This document shows, piece after piece, positions 1-11,605 of a stretch of DNA of 64,000 nucleotides (within the stretch, counting starts at the first letter, position 1; each line of letters begins with the position of its first letter). A program made the translations under genes and the position numbers. Where the stretch lies: the NCBI RefSeq assembly GCF_030272615.1, contig NC_081407.1, positions 379,152,179 through 379,216,178 on the forward strand, read 5' to 3'. The notes below the pieces were generated by a model. It made no database searches. It was not told the origin of the DNA and saw only the letters and a program-made list of their open reading frames with translations. This stretch comes from Cryptomeria japonica. Taxonomy: Eukaryota > Streptophyta > Pinopsida > Cupressales > Cupressaceae.

Positions 1-1239
1 GCAGGTTTCTTTTGGGTTCTGTGGATTTGTATTTCTCAAATCCTACACATACTATTATAGGAATCAAGGATATAATAAGTTTGATACCTAACAACATATT
101 GAGAATCATAAGAGGAAGTGATACTAGAGTGTTTAATTTATTATAGGTGTTATACTCGAAGAAAAACCAATTCTTGAACCCAAGGGAATAAGTATTTGAA
201 AATTATTAGTGTTTGGTAACCAAAGATACTTCATAACAAATATGTCAATGAAGGTTATCTTGAAGTCATGATAGAAATAGAATGAAACACTTTGATTTAT
301 TGCGGATCAAACTTTAAAGGAAGCATAATAATAGCACCCATATAAGAGTGACATAAAAGAAAGTTCCAAAAATGATAAGCTAGCACAAGATGTTCATGAT
401 AAAAACACTAAAGGGAAAACATAAAATATTAAACTCAGTGTATGACAACAGAATCAACTCTTCAAAAAATATAAAATTAAATCAAAGGGTTGAGCATCAA
501 GGACGATTCAAGATGTGTATAAAAACATGACAATACTTGAAACCTAAAGTATGGAAGATGATGGATCTTTTAAAATGTATTTGTTAGACTTTGTAAAGAA
601 AATATAACATGTACTCATATAAGAGGATTCTCGAAATACTTACTAAAAAAGTCATAGGAAGTCTATAAATTTAAGTATGGGAGATGGACTCTACATATTT
701 AAATAACTCATCCCAAAAGAATGTCATTACAAATCCCACAAATCTTATGCCAAGCATCAAAGCTCGCTAAAGATGATTGATATATCCATAACCAAAAATG
801 AAGAAATAACCCTAAAGAATAAATCTATCAAAGAGGAGATGGGTTATGTATGACTTAAAAACAAAATAAATTGAAAGATCAAAATGCAAACAAAAACAAA
901 GAAACAATGAAAAACCTATGAATCCTTGATTACACAAACAAAACTAGAATAGTGAAATAAAAACAGAAAAAAAAAAAATACACATAATCAAGCTAGTGCA
1001 TAAAGAAGAAACCCTACTTGTTAAAACGATGAGGGGTTGAGGGGAAGAAAATTGACAAAACAAATGTCAGCAGCAGTTAGCAACAGTTTGTTCACCATGA
1101 GCTCAAATTGCAAAGGGGCAAGGAAACTAGTTGTAGAGCATAAGAGAACTCGAAGGAGAAGCAATAAAAAATTACTAGAAAAGAATCAAACAGGAATAAA
1201 AGGGAAAGTGACATTCTCAAGAAGATCACCATGAATACA
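1..1239. other. AT-rich DNA with no recognisable gene
   Basis: No reading frame here resembles a known protein. The stretch is rich in A on the + strand and has no visible terminal repeat or tandem array. A 65-codon frame at 1037-1234 has no recognisable domain and I do not support it as a gene. The stretch may be old, decayed transposon DNA. Confidence 0.5.
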
Positions 1240-1970
1240 AGGACAAAGTTTGCCATCCTTTGTGCTTTAACGATTGTCCATACGGTGAGAAAATTCCCCC
1301 ATCTTTTATGCTTTGATGGTTACCCATGCCCTGTTCCAAATCTTCGGTTTGCGGTAGCCTGGAAAGATTAAACCTGCCAATTGCATTTTATCGCAAAGTC
1401 TCTAAACCCTTTTCAACAGATCCATTTTGTTAATATCTTGTAGGCATTCCACGACAACATAATTCTTTGAGACATTCTGTTGATGATTCCACATCTTGCA
1501 TATCCTGCAATCGTGACATTCGATCAAACAATTTTCGGAGACATTTTGTCAAATGGTTCGCATGCTTTGTCTATGCTTACAATTTATGCATACATACCTT
1601 GCAGGGCAGTTGCAATGACAACTTCTGACAAAATTCCTCGATTGTTTATCCTCTATTATCAGATGTCCATATCCTTTTTGTAGAGCTCCCATTTTCGCAC
1701 AGGCTGGGAGGATACTGGCAAAGTTTGCCAACTTTGGCTTTATACCTGTCAATCACACTAGTTTTAAAAGTTTCTAAATCCTTTTGACAAGTGCATTTTG
1801 TGCATATCCTGCAATCAAGCATTCCACGAAACCACAATTTTTTGAGCATCGTTCAAACAGTTCACGTGCCTGGTCTATGCTTCCACATTTAAAATACACA
1901 AACCCAAGCATTTCTATTACAGTTCGATGGATGCCCATGTCCTGTTTTGAAGCTCCCATTGTAACTGCTT
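1240..1970 (-). pseudogene. Pentatricopeptide-repeat (PPR) protein pseudogene, fragment
   Basis: Read on the minus strand, this contains decayed PPR units. Recognisable pieces are GSIDQARELFERCSKNC followed by GYAQNAL (about 1959-1780), then GIKPKLANFASILPACAKMG (about 1745-1690), and a further degraded unit around 1540-1390 ending LAGLIFPGYRK. PPR proteins bind organellar RNA, usually for editing, splicing or stability. The order (a REL-F unit, then GYAQN, then a GIKP..FASILPACA unit) fits the PLS subfamily common in land plants. The frame is broken by stops and shifts between units, for instance after NALVKRI near 1774, and no start or C-terminal E/DYW domain is visible. It is a dead fragment, perhaps a retrocopy or an old duplicate. 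Confidence 0.72.
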
Positions 1971-2699
1971 ATAATACAATTAAAGGTCAGAATATGAAGC
2001 GATGATGTTTTATGCCATCACCATCCACTTGACCTTGCGCGGGAATTCATCGAATTCAAAATAAACGGCAACTATCGTTTAAACAGACGTTGGCGGTCGC
2101 AACTGAAACGGATGCTGACAATAGGAATGGGCCCACAGTCGCCACCTAAGCGGTCAAACCAGCTTAGTGTGTGATGTTTAAGCCATCCCCATATGATGTG
2201 TTATTTGTATACATCATAAAATATTGATTTTTCATTGTAAGTGATTTAATCATACTATATTTATTTAGTTTAATTAGTTTCTAAAATATTTCGTTAATAA
2301 AAGAGAGGAGAAATGTCTTTTAAGATTTAGTGTCAATTATTTTGATACCATTCTATTGAAATCAAAATATGAGATTTAAGATGTTTCTTAAGTCTTTTGG
2401 AAAAATCTTCGAATATATATGACATAATGTTCAAAGAGTAAAATATAATTTAAGTATATAATGTACATACATACCTACATATTCTTTGTAATTTAAAAAA
2501 GTATCCTTTAAAGTATTTATAATTTTTTATTCGGAAAGATGATAACCTTATTCAACATTCACATTTTTTTTGTGTTTTTTAGATTCTTATATTCATATTT
2601 CTAGTTAGAATTTTTACAAACATATCCTAATTTGTTGCTTTTTTGCGTGGACAATATATTTTTAATTGGACAATAGTACATAAAAATCTAGCATAGATA
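1971..2699. other. AT-rich spacer
   Basis: This joins the PPR remnant to segment A. I see no gene, RNA or clear repeat. It is upstream of the point where segment A begins to match segment B; in B that point is the inner edge of an LTR insertion. Confidence 0.5.
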
Positions 2700-4971
2700 T
2701 CTTAAAAATATCTATCTAAAATATGTCAAGATATCATTCTCAAGAACATTTCGAGAACAATATCTTTGTTTGCACATCACCTCACTTCCTACCTCTATTT
2801 AGCTTGTTGAACTATGCAATTCATTTATTCTATTTTGTTGATCTCATTATCTTGACTTAAGATGATGGAGTGTAATTCAAAATATTAGTGATTAAAAATA
2901 TTGTATTGCATTATTTCAAAAAAAAGATACATATATTATATATTGCATAACTTGTATACCTATATTATATATTGTCAATTCACAATGATAAATATGAAAA
3001 TTGTATAACTTTTTTATTAAACACAATTTGAAATCCATTGAATACTTTCTTATTTTGTAATCTCTTGCCAATTTTATTTAATAAATCATTCCTTTGCCTT
3101 TGATTCCTAAAGCTTACATTGAAGACGAGGTAAATGTTTTTGTTTTTGATTTGATGAACAACATACATACTTGCAAAGGAGAAATGCAACTCCACCAACT
3201 GTATAACCACTAAAACTAGCATAACCAACATAGGTTAAAAAGTCGCATTTATACTATACAACATAACATTTTTATGAAAATAAAAAAGTTATAAATCTCT
3301 AAACATAGATATGTGACACCAATATCTAGTACACATAACTTCTTTCATGATTTTTTTCAGCATATATTTTAGTTAATTTTCAAGTGAGATTAATCATAAT
3401 TTAGGCATGGGTTTTTACCATACAACATAACTTTTCTATATGTATTTAAATTTTTTTTTTTTTGTTAAAATGAGAACACCAATACCTAGTGTGTATATAT
3501 TTTTCAAAAATATTAAATCTATTTTACTATTTTTTCATGAGTGTGTAGCAAAAGAAATAATGATCACCAAAAAAAGCCTATGTTCACTAAAAAGTATAAT
3601 ATAATATAATAATCATATTACATGTATCTAAAATTATACTTCCTAGGAATATTGTTTTGAGGGCTACAATCCTGCAAATTTTATCCTATCATAATCATTC
3701 CATTTGTTAGTCCAAATTAAGAATGGAAATAAAAAATATCTCAGAAAAATCCAAGGCTTGAGATGGAAAGGTCATTTCTAGGATCTTTGAATGAAGGTAC
3801 AATCATTCAAAGGTATCAAAAGACCTTCAAATGAGTGTACCTTGATTTAAAGGTATCCAAGGACCTTCGAAGGAAGGTGGGTACTTTGTATAAAAAAAAA
3901 TTTGAAAAAACTTTGAACAAATTTAATTTCTATCAATGGAACACCTTTGAAAGAAGATAATTTATATAAATGGAAAATACTTGTATTCAAAGTTTTGAAG
4001 CTTGATTAAAGTAGCACAAGCACAAAATTTTTACATAACCTCTTAAAAGCAATTACCTAGGTTGCATGTGGAGTGCACACCCAACCCAAAAACTAAAGCC
4101 AAAACCAAAATATGCAAAAAACTAGTAGACAACTAGAACAAAACTGCTACACAAAGAAACAAAAGCCAAACCGGACAACCAACCACCCTCTAGAGATACA
4201 AAGGAAAATGCAAATCATTTTTATTTGAAGGTAAATTTAATTTTCATAAGCGCAAATTATTTTTATTCGAAAGTAATTTCCACAATTGGAAAATACCTTC
4301 ATTCAAAGGTATTTTTTATATTTTTAACCTTTCAGTGAAGGTTCATGTTCCTTCGAAGGTTTTGTTTACTCACCTTTGAACAAAATTGTTTCCTATTCTT
4401 CATCCTCATTTGAATTGAAAAATCTAATTTCCCAAGTTTATAACTCAGTATTGTGGTTTAAACCTTACCAAATTTATAATCTAGGTATTGCAATGAATTA
4501 TATATTTGAAACTATTAAATATACTTATGTTGTTCATAAATTTATATCATTTTCACATTCTATCTAAAATCTTTTAAATCTTTACTCTAAGTACAACTAG
4601 CTCTAATTTTTAAGAAAAAATGTTAACCCTTTAGTGTCCTTTTTAAACCTCATTAACTTGCACTTATGCTTCATTAATGCTTATTTTCATTGATTCATCA
4701 TTTCACTCCTCATTATTGCAGCCCTATTCACACTTATTTCTAGACACACTTACTTCCAGTAATTCACTACCTACCTCAATATTAACACTTATCCCTTTAG
4801 TTCATTTCTATTCTTGTCAAGGTCAAAATGAATCCATAATTAAAATTTTCAAAGTTCCTACCCCTTCTTGTTTATCATTATAAGTTTATTTGGTATGCAT
4901 TTCTATGACATGTTGCTATATTTTGATATAGAAAGTCATTCATTGTATAATTAATTGTCATCAAGAGATTG
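2700..4971 (+). repeat. Segment A, first part (direct repeat of 39766-42115)
   Basis: About 2.3 kb of AT-rich DNA that aligns along its whole length with 39766-42115 in the same orientation. Good anchors are the run around 2730 (ATGTCAAGATATCATTCT) and its match near 39954, the GATTTTTACCATACAACATA block near 3410 and 40610, and the block ending CATTCATTGTATAATTAA near 4935 and 42100. Substitutions and small indels are frequent, so the duplication is not recent. No coding potential is visible; the 63- to 68-codon frames inside it are not conserved between the two copies. The alignment breaks at 4971, where a LINE is inserted, and resumes at 9431. Confidence 0.85.
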
Positions 4972-4989
4972 GCATTCCTCTATCCTTGG

Positions 4990-6420
4990 CTGTCAAGCTG
5001 CTACCCTCTTGGATTCCTATCTTGGGCTCCCCCTCATCTCCAAACACCCTACTTTGAACTTTTGGAACGACATGCTTGAAATTGACTGGCTAGAAAGGAA
5101 AGCTCCTTAGAATGGCAAGAAAATTATAACTTGTCAAGTCTTGTTTGCAGAATATGTCGATCTACTACCTCTCTCTATTAAAAATAGTGGGCTATGTTGC
5201 TAATAAGATAGAGAGGATTCAAAAAAGGTGTCTATGGGCTGGCACTGAAAAAAGAAGTAGACTTTCTTTGGTTGCTTGGGAAAAAGTTTGTAAACCCTTG
5301 AAGTGTGGAGGGCTGGGTGTAAGGAAGATCAAGTCGTTTAACAAAGCCCTCATCACCAAAATTGGCTGGTAATTAGCTGAAGCACAAAAATATTGGACTG
5401 GCATCTTTAAAGCTAAGTACTTCCCTAGCCAGAGTGAGGATAAGTTCTTCAACCAGATGGATCTCCTTGCTGGTTCTACTATCTAGAATTATGTAGCTAA
5501 AACCATAAATGACATCAAAAGAAATGGCAAGATATTAATAGGAAATGGTATAAAGATTGACTTTTGGAAGGACACTTAGTTGCACAATTTGCCCCTAGAT
5601 CATATCCCACAATTCAGGAATATCAAGCAATTCTTAAGCAGACACTGTGGAAAGAATGTCCAGGACTACATAATTTGGAACAAGGATTGTGCTTCTTGGA
5701 AAGATTTGAATAGAATGGTTTCCTACTGGTTGAATGTTCATCCCACCAGTAAAAATCAACTTTTGCTCGAGCCTTCTGAACTCTCTGCTCTTCTACCCAA
5801 CTGCTCCCTTTACTCTCCCTTGGTGGAAGATGAGTGGATTTGGAAACCTAATTCCTCAGGGAATTTTAAGGTAAAATCGACTTACCAAAATTTGGAAGAA
5901 GACACTACTGAAGACTTCAATTGGAAAGCTATTTGGATCAAGGGTCTCATCCCGAAAATCAATTATTTTTGGTAGGCTATGGCCCATGGAAGGATCCTCA
6001 CGATTGATAATTTGAATAGATGAGAATTATTTCTTGCTAACAGATGCAAGCTCTGCCAAAAGGAAATAGAAAGTATTGAACACATATTCCTTCATTGTGT
6101 TTATGCCCAAGAAATTTGGGAAGAGGTTTTAATCAAGCTGAAAACTAGCTGGACTCAACCTAGAAATATGAAAGACTTTATTAAAGCTTGGCATTTATCT
6201 CTTTACTCGCACTCGGTGGCAAAAAGTATTTGGTATCAAACTCCCCCATTCCTAGCATGGAATATCTAGAAGGAACAAATTAATAGGGTCTTCAAAGAAG
6301 AAAGGAGAAGTAGCAAGATCCTTGCAACCATCATAATCCACCAAATTAAAGAAAATATTAATGTTCAACCCTCAAGTTCTTCCAAAATTTACCCCTCCCT
6401 CATGGACCTCTGGCTAAGAC
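4990..6420 (+). pseudogene. LINE reverse transcriptase C-terminus and zf-RVT region
   Basis: The translated pieces follow the usual end of a plant L1-type ORF2. An LGLPLISK-like motif lies near 5020, then YYLSLLK (5160), IERIQKRCLWAG (5212), KCGGLGVRKIKSFNKAL (5300), W.AIWIKGLIPKINYFWW (about 5930) and RCKLCQKEIESIEHIFLHC (6045-6100). The last is the zinc-binding knuckle C-x2-C..H-x3-H/C that follows plant LINE RT domains. The palm, with the YxDD motif, and the endonuclease are absent because the element is 5'-truncated. Several in-frame stops (for example near 5372, 5487 and 5578) and frame changes make it non-functional. Confidence 0.85.
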
Positions 6421-6436
6421 AAGTCTAGGGGATGCG

Positions 6437-6911
6437 TCATAATTCTTTGGAGCTTAACTGGCAGAAAATGTTACTAAGAAAGACCTTCTCTTGGCAACCT
6501 CCTGATGCAGATTGGATTAAATGTAACTTTAACAGATGTTCTATAGGTAACCCTAGGGTTTGAGGGGCAGGAGGCTTAATAAGAGACCATAATGGTAAAA
6601 TTCTTGTGGGATATGGTTCCAACCTTGGGATTGCCACTAACAACAAGGTTGAAGCCTCGACGGCTTGGATGGGTCTCCTAAGATTACAAATTATCTCGAG
6701 GAAGAATGTTATCATCGAAGGTGACTCTAAATTAATCATCAACTGCCTTAACAATGCTATATGTTCATTGTGGGAAGTCAGGGGTATGATTATCAAGTGC
6801 AAAAGCATCTTGTCGTCTTTTGATGGTATTAATATACAACATGTCTACAGGGATGGAAATAGGATGATGAACCTTATTGCTAATAAAAGTCTTGGAAATC
6901 CAGACTGGTAG
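6437..6911 (+). pseudogene. LINE RNase H domain
   Basis: A type I RNase H domain directly follows the RT region. CNFNRCSIGNPRV is the first beta strand. It carries Asn where the first catalytic Asp (NFDGASKGNP in relatives) should be, so one active-site residue is lost. Next come GAGGLIRDHNGK, NNKVEASTAW (catalytic Glu), VIIEGDSKLIINC (catalytic Asp) and HVYRDGNRMMNLIAN (the fourth acidic position). A stop lies after GNPRV. RNase H degrades the RNA strand of the RNA:DNA hybrid during retrotransposition. The frame runs to a stop just after GNPDW at 6911. Confidence 0.85.
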
Positions 6912-7465
6912 GTTTTTAATTTTGAAAAAGACTCCAGAGAGCTTAAATAAATCCTTGCACATGAAAGATAGAATGCAAGCAGATAATTTGGTGTCTCTGT
7001 TTTCTGGGTTCTTTTTGGTCAATATTTTGAATTATTCCAAGATGACCACCCTTTTAAAAAATTTTAAAATAAAGGTGGGGACCTACATGATGTTGTGTAG
7101 GTTGAAGATGGCTAGGCATCCTGGCACTACGAGTTCCCTCTCCAGCTGGACAGCTAAGGTGGATTGTGACCTGGATCCAAACTTTCTTGATGCGAATGTG
7201 AAAGCGATGGATGGAGATGGCATATGGATACAGGGAGATATTGTCTTCATTAGAAAGATAGGGAATGCCTTAGATTTTTGTGTTGCGTTTATGGGAAATG
7301 ATTACATTTGATGTCACACTTGTAAGAAATTTAATTCAAGTAAAGTTAGAAAAGACAAGATTAAAAGTAATTCTTCAAGAAGAAGCTTGAAAGTGCAGAA
7401 ACGTAGTTGTTTCTCCAGTTGCTTTCACAAAGTTTTGTTGTGCTCTGTTCATCCTATTCTGAACA

Positions 7466-9100
7466 TGGGGGGCCCTCTCAAGTACACTGAACCTCGCAAT
7501 TGTTTGGGGCTACTTGACAATAAGGAAATCTAGGAACTTTTCCAAGTGGTTGGCTTCACTCCCATCTTCTTAGCGTTAAAAGGTTATAACAAGGAGCTCT
7601 CTGCTAGATTCTACAACTCCTGGCAGAATGGCATGGTCACGGTCGACAGAATTTCGTTTACTGTGACTCTGGAGTACATTGCGGAGGTGACGGGCTTACA
7701 GAATGAAGGGGAAAGAGTTGAAAGGAAAATCTTGGGAGATTATAAAGGGTTCATGGAGCGGGTCTTTCAAAATGGCGAGAAACCGGTGTCATTGCAGAAC
7801 GGGTATGACCACTCTGCTTTACCCAAACCCTTTTCTATTGTTAGTTACCATGTCATGAAATATTTTACCTTATAGTGTAGATACCCTAAAGTGCACATGT
7901 ATCATTTCCCTATCTTGAATCACATTAGGCACCACGAGAAAATTAGTATGCCTTTTTTCCTGTTCTCCTCTTTGCAAATGTGCATCCAAAATGGGGCTAA
8001 TCCCTCGCTCCACCAGGGTCTGATATATCTGCTGGACAAGTTTGCTATGGAACACTCTCCTTTTGTTAATTCTCTTATCTCTGTGTCTGACAGTGTTGGT
8101 GGCTCCATGAAGGCTCCTTTTAAATCCCCCAAGTTGTTTCTCTCTGACCCTAAATCTTAGAATTCTCCTAGCCCGTCTTGCTCTATTACGATCATTCCCA
8201 AGAATTCTACCGCTACTCTTAAGAAAGACTCCCTTGAATTGGCCCTTCTTGATACCCCTAAATGCATGCCAAAAAAGCCAAGAAAATCAATAAAGAGTCA
8301 GAGGGGAAAAGCATTACCATAGACCTAGAGGTGCACAATTTTTATGATGAAAGGGAAAAACCAACGGAGTAGGGAAAGATTGAGAGAAGCTCAGGTGAGA
8401 GAAGGTCAGCCTGTTTGTGTGTGAAAGGAAGAAGAGATTTAAATGAGGAAGAGGAAAACCCAACCAAGGCTAATCCACAGGAAATCTGTGACTTAGAGGA
8501 GGCAGATGACTCGAAGGATAACTCGGAAGATGAGGATTTCCATGTGGAAGAAGACGAACCTAAAGTAAACCCTAATGATGAAATAGAGGAAAGGGAGGAA
8601 GAAGAGGAAGGGGAGGATGAGAGTACAACAATACTGAAAGTGAACCAGAGTCCCCAACCAAAAGTGCTATCTGCCCCAATATCTTCGAAGATGAAGATAT
8701 GGTGTTGTGTTCTCCTATGTCGCCTATGCATGACAATAGTAGTAAGATGGAAGGGCAATTAGATGACATGAGAGAGAAATTGTCGACCCTAGAAGAGAAA
8801 AATGAGGAGCAGGATAGAAAAATCCAACTGTTGTGTGATGTTGTTAACTCTCTTTGCTGCATTACAAATGGTATCATGAAGAGTGTTGTTCTGGGAACTA
8901 TGTTGAGATATGGTAGAATGAAGAAAAATAAAAAGGAAGTGGCCAAGAAGGGAGCGAAGGAGCTCGATGAGGAAGGGGAAATGGACCAAAATGACACATG
9001 GGATCTAAACTTGGGAAGACTCAGAAGGGATTGGAACCTGATCAAGAAAGAGGATATTTTCTATTCGGCTCCTTCCTTTTACTTTTTGTTTATGTTCTGA
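7466..9100 (+). pseudogene. LINE-borne third frame: globular domain, acidic linker, coiled coil
   Basis: This frame follows RNase H in LINE i and matches frames in LINEs ii and iii. It begins near MGGPLKYTEPRNCLGLL. The globular part has FTPIFLALKGYNKELSARF, then ISFTVTLEYIAEVTGL and NEGERVERK (7600-7740). The signature core is VMKYFTL, then YHFPILNHIRHHEKISMPFF and NPSLHQGLIYLLDKFAM (7845-8055). An acidic stretch follows at 8440-8630 (E/D-rich), then a heptad-like region from MEGQLDDMREKLSTLEEKNE (about 8750-8840) and a Lys/Glu-rich tail. No named family comes to mind. The layout (fold, charged linker, coiled coil) recalls nucleic-acid-binding ORF1 proteins of LINEs, but its place after RNase H is unusual. 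Stops near 7531, 7875 and 8158 and frame changes make this copy dead. Confidence 0.7.
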
Positions 9101-9430
9101 TCATGGTGGATTATTGGGGTTTTCACATCCATTTTGATTAACTTTATGGTTTATGGTCATGCTAAGACTTTTATTTCTAGTTTTATGGATGATATGAACA
9201 CCAAAATTATTAGTTTTAGGACTACTATTAATTGGTATACTGGGACTGTTTTTTTTAAAAGTTGAAAGATTGTTTAGAATCTGTAGAAACAACTACAAGG
9301 TTATGAGGGTTTTTTATTACTTTTGATGGGGGACTAGGTTTTGTTTCTGGCTTTTGGTGGCTGCTTGGTGATGTATTGTTGTAATCCTTATCTCCAGTTC
9401 AGGGTTGTCTCCCTGCTAATCTAATAAAAA

Positions 9431-10165
9431 ACATTAAGGATAAAACTATTAGACCACACATTGATTTCTACTTCAATATTGACACTTATGTCTATGTTCA
9501 TTTCCACCTCAAAGTCAAAATGAATCAATAACTCAAATTTTCCAAGTTAATTTGATTTGGTACACATTTTTGTGACATATTTCTATATTTTTATATTTAA
9601 ATCATTCATTCAATGTACAGTTAATAAAATTATTAATAAATTGTGAAAATAATAGTGACATTAACATGAGGGCTTCACTGGCTAGGCAATATTATCTCAC
9701 GTGCATTCATATTGAGGGGTTTAATATCTCAAAAAATAGACTCAATATATTGCCTATTTGGTGAAAATAGAGGTTTTTTAAATTCAAACTATGAAAAAAT
9801 GCAATTTATGGTCAAAATAGGGGGGGTTTTAATTTGGGTTGTGTATTGGGAGTGGGTGACAAAAAAGGATTTTAGGGCAATATTTCTGAAAATAGGGGGA
9901 TTATTTAGTATGCCATGAATGCATGTGTTATAACCCAGGTTCACTAAGTGAAGCCCCCGTGGGTATTAAGGAGAAAATTATTCAAGCACATTTTGATCTC
10001 AATGGAGATAGAATTAGACAACATTATTTGTATATAGTTTATTTTCATGTTGATGAACATGATGTCTTTGATATTTCTTATTATTGATACATCGACCCAT
10101 CAAGTGAGTGAACATTGGTGAAGATAGTTGTCTATCCAATTAGCAATCTCCTTAATAAATCCCCC
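9431..10165 (+). repeat. Segment A, second part (matches 42140-42580)
   Basis: The alignment with segment B resumes directly after the LINE, with ACATTAAG..AACTATTAG in both copies. It continues through GATTTGGTACACATTTTTGT (9548; 42269 in B) and TATTCAAGCACATTTTGATC (9979; 42399 in B) to the shared CTATCCAATT near 10132. An extra stretch of about 0.3 kb (roughly 9665-9960) in A has no partner in B and reads as an insertion. Past 10165, A runs into a CT microsatellite and the match is lost. Confidence 0.8.
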
Positions 10166-10178
10166 CCCTTTTCTCTCT

Positions 10179-10304
<126 letters not shown>

Positions 10305-10769
10305 CATACTCTCCCTTTCTCTTACCGAAATTTTTTATCTATTTATCTTTCTCTTCTCATATATATTTCTCCCTTTTTGCCTCTCTATATCTTAGCTCTA
10401 TCTCCTTATATATATTTGCCTCCCTTTCTTCTCTTTTGTCTCATTTGCTTCCCTTCATTTTCTCCCTCTTCCTTTCTCTTTTTCTCCCTTTTTGCCTCTC
10501 TATATCTTATCTCTATCTCCCTCTCCTTTCTCTCTTCCTCTCTCTTTTCTCTCTTTCTATCTCTATCTCACTATATATTATAAGTAATAATAACATTAAT
10601 TGAAAGATAAAATCAATATTAAAAAATAAAAAATCACTATAACATCAAGTGTAAGTAGATTTTTAAACCTCTCTCTATATCACTTCCTATCTCTTATCTT
10701 TGTCTTTCTATATCTCTTAAGCTCTCATTGTCTTCCTCTCTATATATTTATCTCTTCCATATCTATCTA

Positions 10770-10772
<3 letters not shown>

Positions 10773-10840
<68 letters not shown>
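10773..10840 (+). repeat. (CT)n microsatellite, about 34 units
   Basis: A second pure CT run of 68 bases, separated from the first by about 470 bases of pyrimidine-rich sequence with TATA- and TATCT-rich stretches. Confidence 0.97.
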
Positions 10841-10844
<4 letters not shown>

Positions 10845-10951
10845 AACCTAAACCTATTGACAATGGAGCCTAATTATTGTCTTAGTTGAAATTTTTTGTT
10901 TCAATTATGTTTAGATCCCTATGAATTTGAAGCTATCAGCTCCTTATAGAT

Positions 10952-11225
10952 AACATCATGCCAACCAATTGACCCCATATGTTACACAAATATATGCAAA
11001 AAAGACCAAAATATTCTCTAATTGATCTTGATAATTTTATTGCCAAAGTAACATCATGCCAACCAATTGGCCCCATATATTACACAAATATATGCAAAAA
11101 GGGACCAAATATGTTCTCTAATCAATCTTGATAATTTTATTGCAAAAAATACATCAATGTCATATATTACACAAATATATGCAAAAAAAAAAAGACCAAA
11201 ATATTCTCTAATTGATCTTCCACAC
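10952..11225 (+). repeat. Tandem repeat, about 98-bp unit, 2.7 copies
   Basis: Units begin at 10952 and 11050 (AACATCATGCCAACCAATTG in both). A third, shortened unit starts near 11151 and keeps TATTACACAAATATATGC and the CAAAATATTCTCTAATTGATC block. The spacing is 98 bases. The array ends about 380 bases before the start codon of receptor pseudogene 1. Confidence 0.88.
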
Positions 11226-11605
11226 CTATTCGACGTACGCATTACACACCTTTAAAAAAAATTAAAAAAATAAAACATTAAAACAATACAGTAAAATATA
11301 ATTTGTATAGCTAATAATATTCATCTGACGATAACTTTTATCACCCGCTCTCCGGAACACCACAAAAAAAATATATATTTTGTTTTTTTCACTAAATTCT
11401 TTTGTCGACAACTTCTATTTTCCACTAACTTAGCACGTTCATTGAAAATTCAATGACAGTTGGTTTGAACCCCTTTGACACGCAAGGCAAGAGAGAACAT
11501 TTTCCAACACCCCATTTGTTTTTTGGCTTTAATAGAGTTACGCAGGCGGCTATTCAACTTCATGGCCTCTTGGAGGTGACGCTGCTCTTCCAAAGGACTT
11601 TAGCA

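Larger units (their letters stand above)
4972..9430 (+). mobile_element. LINE i, 5'-truncated, with an extra 3' reading frame
   Basis: A 4.46-kb non-LTR retrotransposon, bounded by comparison with segment B. The two sides of this insert are nearly adjacent in B (42115-42155). Contents in order: C-terminal part of reverse transcriptase with the zinc-binding (zf-RVT) region, RNase H, about 0.5 kb of spacer, then a separate frame with a globular domain, acidic linker and coiled coil. The 3' end reads GCTAATCTAATAAAAA, resembling the AATC-type ends of LINEs ii and iii. The 5' end lies inside the RT domain, as usual for LINE 5' truncation. I found no clear target-site duplication. Many stops show it is dead. 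Confidence 0.85.
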
